Source of the DNA: Heterocephalus glaber
Taxonomy: Eukaryota > Chordata > Mammalia > Rodentia > Bathyergidae
Direction of reading: 5' to 3'
DNA: 64,000 nucleotides
Assembly: GCF_000247695.1 (NCBI RefSeq)
Contig: NW_004624866.1
Span: 3,127,889 to 3,191,888 of the forward strand
Of the stretch, positions 58,656 through 64,000 are shown piece by piece. The notes beneath the pieces are model-generated. The model was not told the origin of the DNA, did not search any database, and worked only from the letters and a program-made list of their open reading frames with translations. The stretch's first letter is position 1. Every line of letters starts with the position of its first letter. The position numbers and the translations under genes are program-made.

Positions 58656-59334
58656 GCATACAATATTGAAATTTCTAGCATCTGTTTCACAAAATGTAAG
58701 ACTCTGGAGATTCATTCATTTTAGCAGAAGTAGGCTTCTGATGTCTCTTAAGTTAGGGTTTTTGACAAGTAGTGGCATATACCCTTAACACTCGGGCTCA
58801 TCCACATAACCGTGAAAATTGAAATTGAAGACCGTAATAGATTAGATATGTTACAATCATCACCTGTCAGCTCTAGTTTTGCTGGCAAAGCCTGTTAGAA
58901 TGAGTGCGTATGATAAAATAACACGGGGCCAACGCTTCCTAGGGTTTAATTTTTACTAGGGAAACAGGGTGAGTTGGAGACTTATTTAAGTTTCCTACTA
59001 TTTACTTTTCTAATTTTTAATGTGAAAAGTAAATTAAATTGTGGTTCTCAGATTTGTTTTGTAAATTTTATTATCCAGTAGCAATTTAGATTGATATGAG
59101 TTGTGGTGTTACCAATTTTTAATTTTGCCAAGAAAAGACATCCAAGAGGTCCCATCTGCCATCAACATGATTTTTTGTAAATTGAAAATTTTAGCAACAA
59201 ACTATTAAGTCTACCTTTATGAAAAAATTTCCCCATAATTCTTATATTTCTAGGATTTTATCACTGACCTCTATGGGTACTTGGAACAGCATTTGAGAGT
59301 CCTTGAATTTTACAACTCTAATTCATTTTTTAAT
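58656..59334. other. Unique AT-rich DNA with an 11-bp inverted repeat
   Basis: No gene or family recognised. ATTTACTTTTC (59000-59010) and GAAAAGTAAAT (59024-59034) form a perfect stem with a 13-base loop. Confidence 0.5.
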
Positions 59335-59520
59335 ACATATTTGTAGTACATAATGATTACATGTATTCTGGGGAGTTGGTACATGTACGTAACACATCTT
59401 AATTCTTTTCTCATCCCCTACCTATCCCATCTATTCCTTCTCCTTCCAACTCTCGGTCTTCTTCACATTTGCAAAATCTCTATTTCCATATTTTCTTTCA
59501 ATTATTTTTTTAAATCTACA
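59335..59520 (-). mobile_element. Probable older LINE-1 3' end, antisense
   Basis: ATATTTGTAGTACATAATG, ATTACATGTATTCTGGGG, TTGGTACATGTACGTAACAC and ATCTTAATTCTTTTCTC align in order with the antisense L1 ends at 21280 and 54420 but are much more diverged. A related, older subfamily is likely. Confidence 0.5.
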
Positions 59521-59534
59521 GTATAAGCGTTTGT

Positions 59535-59880
59535 ATCCTCCTGACATATGTATGTTGAAATCCTACCCCCATTGCTAAGATGTTAGGAGATGGAGTTTTG
59601 GGGGATGATTAAATTACTAAAGCAGGACCCTTATAAGTTAGGTCAGTACCTCTATGAAAAAAGCCCAAAAGAGCTTGTTTATCCTTCTTCCATTTGAAGT
59701 CAAAGCGAGAAGTCACCAGCTATAAAGACGAAAATGGGCCCCCATCAGATATTGAATGTACAAGCACCTTTTGCTTGGACTTCCCAGCCCCCAGAACTCT
59801 TGGAAGGATACTTTTGTTGTTGGTAAATCATCCACTTTATAGTATTTTGTGATAGAATTTAAATGGACTAAGAGACTGAA
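59535..59880 (+). mobile_element. Ancient MaLR-type LTR (MLT1/MST-like)
   Basis: TATGTTGAAATCCTACCCCC, GACCCTTATAAGTTAGG, GCTTGGACTTCCCAGCCCCC, CAGAACTCTTGGAAGGATAC and a GGACTAAGAGAC end. Relatives lie at 11485 (sense) and 19655 (antisense). Confidence 0.75.
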
Positions 59881-60599
59881 CAAAAACAACAGACAGGTTT
59901 AGTCTCCAAACTTTTCAGTACCCAATGTTTATTACTCACTTATTTTCTCCTGATTATAATTTTAAGTCCTTATAGAAATTACCTACTGAGAAATAACAGT
60001 TTCTAAACATTCCTTCCTATTCCCCTGGATATCACTGAAACAGGTTTACTAATGTTAGTATTTCTATAACCCAAACCTTTATTTTCTAAACTTTTGTTTA
60101 ATTACAGCAAAGGAAAAATACTGATCATCGGTTCATGTGGTCAATTTTCACATGTGATTAGTGGTTACTATGTTGATCAGTGGAGACTTAAAGTGCAAAA
60201 GTTCTGTTGGAGAGGGCTTGCCTAAGAGTAAAAACAATGGGATATGAATTTTCTAATTTCCACCTAGAATTACTGACTGAGGAGTTTGAAAAGAGGGGAA
60301 GTATTTAAACTTTGTTCAGTCATCAACCAAAGTCTAGTGAAAAGTAGCTAGATCTTGTTTAAATATTTTCTTAACCCAGATCTTTATGGTTGTGCTTACC
60401 TCTGACACTCTCCTAGTATATTTTTGTCTACTTCTTTCTTCATGTTGATAGAATAAAGCAAAATTTATTTCAAGATTTCTACTTCTTGAGACCCAATTAG
60501 AGTTACACTGTCTTGTAGGAGTGAAAGATTTTTTGGAAACATATGCTGGGTCTGGACTATCCTGCTTTTCTTTTTCCAACCCACTCCTTTCCTGCTGCT
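59881..60599. other. Unique AT-rich DNA
   Basis: Nothing recognised with confidence. Confidence 0.45.
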
Positions 60600-61090
60600 A
60601 CCCTGCACAGTCCCCATTTACTCAGTGGAACAGCCAAACCTGCCAAATAGTCTAAAAATGGCTGCATTTGCTCACTGCCTAATCAGCATTTAAATAAACC
60701 TATATAAACACTTTTTTCTGGGGGAACTGGCCATATTTTTGTAGTGGAATTGTATGGAAACATCTCTACTCACATCTTCCAATGCATTCAGTTCTGGGGT
60801 TGGTTATTCTTTGAGATCTTTTCAGATCATGATGTAATTAGCACTGCAGCTTTCATGTATGTTTAAAATGATTACCTGCCCAACCCCAAAAAGGAAAAGC
60901 TTGTGGTTATTTGGTTAATTTAGTCAGTGGAGTCAGCCACAGTACATAATTATTCTCTTTTAAAGAAATCATTCAGAGGATAAATTACGTTGTTAAGTTA
61001 CCTTCATTGATCTCATCCATCAGATAATGAACACTTCATCTCATGCTGCCTAGGAAAAGGATATCTCAGTCATCATGATATTCCACACTT
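60600..61090. promoter_or_regulatory. Candidate conserved non-coding element
   Basis: Repeat-free, non-coding and motif-rich: AGTCTAAAAATGGC (MEF2-like), GCATTTAAATAAACC (forkhead/homeodomain), GATGTAATTAGCACTG, AAAATGATTACCTG, GCTTGTGGTTATTTGG (RUNX-like TGTGGTT), AGTGGAGTCAGCC and CAGATAATGAAC. It resembles gene-desert enhancers. Judged only from composition and motif density. Confidence 0.4.
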
Positions 61091-62099
61091 TGCCTTCCCA
61101 TTCTAATTGCCCCTTTCCCTCCTATTCCTTAAAACTCAAGAAAAGTGAAACTAATTTTCCTGTTTGTTACGGTCGTCAATCTCAAACATGACACAATGTT
61201 CCCTGAAAATTGTATAGTGCTCTGCCATTTTTAAGTGAATAGGAGGCATGATATGTTAAAATCAAGAAAAATTTTAGTCATTTCCAATATCTAATGACTT
61301 AATGGCTCTTGAGTTTCAATTGTTAATGTATCTTTAACCATAAAAATCTTTGACAGAAAATCATGCATAGACACATTCCTATTTTTTCTATAGAGATTAT
61401 TTGTGGTAATATTTTCTGTTCCTATAGAAGACAAAATGAGTGAGTATAATAGTTATAATGAAAAGTCATGAGAAATCCTTCTTTCCTTTTTTAACTTTTC
61501 AAGGACAATTTAAATATTTGATATAACCCCAAAACTATAGATGAGTTTCATTTTTTACTGTCCATTTTGTTTGGATAGCTAGTTTTTTTTCTTTTTTTTG
61601 AAAGAGCTATCGAAATCCTGTCTTACCCCAAAGGAGCACTACTTAGTTGTGGCACAAATGGCATCATGTTTTCTTGGCCCAGACCCTTCAGGACATTATA
61701 CACATCTTAGGCAGCTTGGATTACATCAGCCCAATCTTACTTGGTTTATTTTTTATTTGTTCCTTTACATATAGTCTGTGCTCCCAAGCAGCTATCCATA
61801 TACTCATAGATAGCTCTGAGAATAAGCATTTTGGTATTATTCATATTGTGTTTCTTCTTGGAGATCTGAAAAATGATCCTGGTTATTTTCCTTAACTGTT
61901 CTGTCAGCAAGAGAATTACATGTCCTACAAACTCTCTTAGTGCCACTGTAGCTAAGAGGGCACTTGTCTCAGACTTTAGGTCATTGATATAAGCAAAGCC
62001 ATTAGTCTCCTCTCATTTTATTTATTTTAATGAGAAATGTGCTTAATCATAAAAAGACTGAATTAATTCATTAAAGAATTTAAAGCTGACTGTGCTGTT
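61091..62099. other. Unique AT-rich DNA
   Basis: No gene or repeat family recognised. Frames of 60-82 codons are motif-free. Confidence 0.45.
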
Positions 62100-62369
62100 A
62101 AAAAGTGGGGCCTGGTTGGAATAGGTGGGTCAGTGTAGAGTCACAACCTGGAAGGATATATACCTCTCTCTCCTGATTCCTCTCTTTACTCTGTTTCCTG
62201 TGTGTCATTAGTTGATCACCTTTTCTTCTGTCATTCCTTTTTGCCTTCCTGTTTTGCCTTGGAGTCTGCTGACCACAGACTAAAACCTATGAGCCATAAT
62301 AAACCTCTCTGCCTTCAGGTTGAAAGTGTTAAATATTGCATCTCAGTGATGTGGGAAATGACTAAGACA
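62100..62369 (+). mobile_element. MaLR 5' LTR (5'-truncated)
   Basis: GTGGGGCCTGGTTGGAATAG, TCTCTCTCCTGATTCCTC, TTGGAGTCTGCTGACCACAG, CATAATAAACCTCTCTGCC (polyadenylation region) and an ACTAAGACA end. The internal region follows directly, so this is the element's 5' LTR. Its first part (the TGTTATGG start) is missing. Confidence 0.8.
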
Positions 62370-63816
62370 GATTTGGTATAAGGCATGGGGTTGTCGGTAA
62401 AACTACACCTGACCATGTGGTTCAGAAACCTTTGGAAATGGTTTCTGGAATGGTCTTGGAAAGGTTTGGAGATTTGAGCTGGGAAAGCTCTACAGTGCTG
62501 TAAACTAAGCTTGATGGGAGATTCTAGTCAGAACACATAATACCAGAATGATACCCAAATGAAAACAGTAAAGGCCAGGCTCAAAAGATTTCAGTTGTAA
62601 ACAAGTACTCCATTGGTAGTTGGACTAAAAGCCATATGTATTATGCTTTGGCAGAAACTTTTTTCTACATTTTGCCCATGTTCTGTGACATTGCAGAAGA
62701 TTATGTGAAGTGGGCTAATTAATCTGAGAGAAAAAGTTTCAAGGCAGACCAATATGCAGGCTACAGCATGGGTACTGTTGGCAGCTTTTAGCCAGGTTTA
62801 CACTGAAAATCAGGAGTAAAATATCCCATTTGAAAAGTTTTCAGTTTCACCAGAAAGAAAGTCCTTGCAAAGCTGGAGCAAAAGAGAGGTTGGTTGATAG
62901 AAAGATTATCATTTTTTTAGAAAGCTGAGTACTTTGTATCAGGAAAATAAGAAAGATTGCTTAGAGGCATATCAGGAATTAGCAGGACTCCTACCTTTTC
63001 AGTGGTAATGGTACAAAACTATAAATCTTTTATTTGACAGGCAGCCCTAGGGCATCTTGCTCATTCAGGGTCACAGAGGAAAATATTTCCACAAATTCAA
63101 CCATCCATACACTCAGAATCCATGGCTTCCATGATCTAAGGGAGCTTGGCTACTGCTTGAGCTAGCAGCAGACTTTGATGTCATCATATGATGCTGCTTT
63201 TAAAGGAATACAAAATGCAACCGTTTTGAGCTTTTTACTTAAATTTTAGAGAAAAGGCTTTGGAGATCAAGAATCTGCCCTTGAGAGGGCAGTGTGTGAA
63301 CCTGTGAGAGTAAAACCAAAAGTGCAGTGGAGACCCCAGGAAGTTGGAGATACATGGACATGGATTGTCAACTGAGGAGAGCTGGAGACAGTGAGTGTAA
63401 TCAGCCCAATTAAGAAGCCATGAAGGCTATGATTGACAATGGCATAGGGGCAAGGCTACAGAAGCCCTTTGAAATTCACATCTAGCCACAACTTCCATCA
63501 GGAGCTAGCCATAGAAATACAATAATTGATATTTACATTGCTGAGCTTTGGTCTTGCTTTGGTGTAATTTTTTTCAATCCTCTTAGCCCTTCCTTTTAGA
63601 ATATAAATGTTTAACCTGTGCCTTTGTACAATTACAGTGCTTAATTTTCTTTTTGATTTTTACAGGGGCTCATAACTAAGAGTTTGCATTGTGCCTCAGA
63701 GGACACACTGGATTTGGATAAAGGTGGAACTGTTAAAGCTTGAACCTCCTAGAGATGAATGAAATGCATTTTGCATAATGAGATGGACATGAGTCTTTTT
63801 AGGACCAAGGGCAGGA
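62370..63816 (+). mobile_element. MaLR internal region, non-coding
   Basis: It starts GATTTGGTATAAGGCATGG and ends GGACCAAGGGCAGGA before the 3' LTR. It is collinear with 19927-21781 (for example AGCTTGATGGGAGATTC, CTTTGGCAGAAA, TACTGTTGGCAG, GAGAGGGCAGTGTGTGAACC). No gag or pol motif is visible, as expected for MaLR, which depend on other elements for replication proteins. Confidence 0.8.
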
Positions 63817-64000
63817 TGTTGTGGTTTAGTCTAAAATGTTCTCCCCAAAGATTCATATGGATGGACCCACCTTAGACATCCATCATGAGCAGAGACACAT
63901 GTTGGCTTAAGCTCTGCTCCTTACTCCTAGCCTGTGGAAAAAAGCCACACATACAAAACACTAGAAAATTTTCTTTCTTTTTTATTTTTCTCCTTCTGTT
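63817..64000 (+). mobile_element. MaLR 3' LTR, runs off the window
   Basis: TGTTGTGGTTTAGTCTAAAATG start and CCCCAAAGATTCATATGGATG follow the internal region. The later part diverges (AAAAAGCCACACATAC) and is cut by the window end, so the end of this element cannot be judged. Confidence 0.75.

Noticed and set aside
1..64000. CRISPR arrays, operons, prophage or bacterial systems
   Set aside because: No regularly spaced repeats, no ribosome-binding sites with long frames, and the repeat content is plainly that of a mammalian nuclear genome.

Overview
The window is AT-rich nuclear DNA from a mammal, almost certainly a rodent that is not a mouse or rat. Evidence for this is the mix of interspersed repeats: 7SL-derived B1-like monomers, many copies of a tRNA-derived (ID-like) SINE whose consensus ends in GGTACC plus a poly(A) tail, MaLR-type LTRs, LINE-1 relics, MIRs and old DNA transposons. 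A hystricomorph (mole-rat or guinea-pig-like) or a related non-murid rodent is my best guess, but I cannot prove the species.

I see no functional protein-coding gene, no rRNA or tRNA gene, no CpG island and no CRISPR array. Reading frames are short, and the longest (20675-21154) lies inside an MaLR internal region. The window reads as gene desert or a very large intron. The coding remnants I recognise all come from transposons: a mariner transposase C-terminus (16880-17135), the C-terminal end of a Tigger/pogo transposase inside an internally deleted element (32397-33393), LINE-1 ORF2 debris (mainly 28600-32300, minus strand), and the N-terminal part of a BED-finger hAT/Charlie-type transposase-derived protein (about 56269-56860, minus strand).

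Layout: 0-12 kb holds LTRs and old L1 with unique spacers. 12.8-16.9 kb is mostly unique and contains a perfect hairpin at 13620-13658. 17-22.2 kb is a nested complex of L1, a young L1 3' end with a perfect 16-bp target duplication, an MLT1/MST-like LTR and an MaLR internal region with its 3' LTR. 28-33.7 kb is a nested stack of L1, MaLR LTR, SINE, Tigger and hAT. 34-41.5 kb is AT-rich with SINEs and MIRs. 42.4-48.4 kb is unusually poor in repeats and carries three stretches that look like constrained non-coding elements. 49-59.9 kb is LTR- and SINE-rich and holds the hAT pseudogene. 60.6-61.1 kb is another repeat-free stretch. 62.1-64.0 kb is a near-complete MaLR provirus-like element that runs off the window end.

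The most interesting points are the candidate regulatory islands at 42.4-43.0, 47.3-48.4 and 60.6-61.1 kb; two MaLR LTR fragments that end in poly(A) just after AATAAA, one with a 12-bp target duplication, which suggests L1-mediated copying of LTR transcripts; the hAT-derived pseudogene; the perfect hairpin; and a G-quadruplex-type tract retained in two L1 3' ends.
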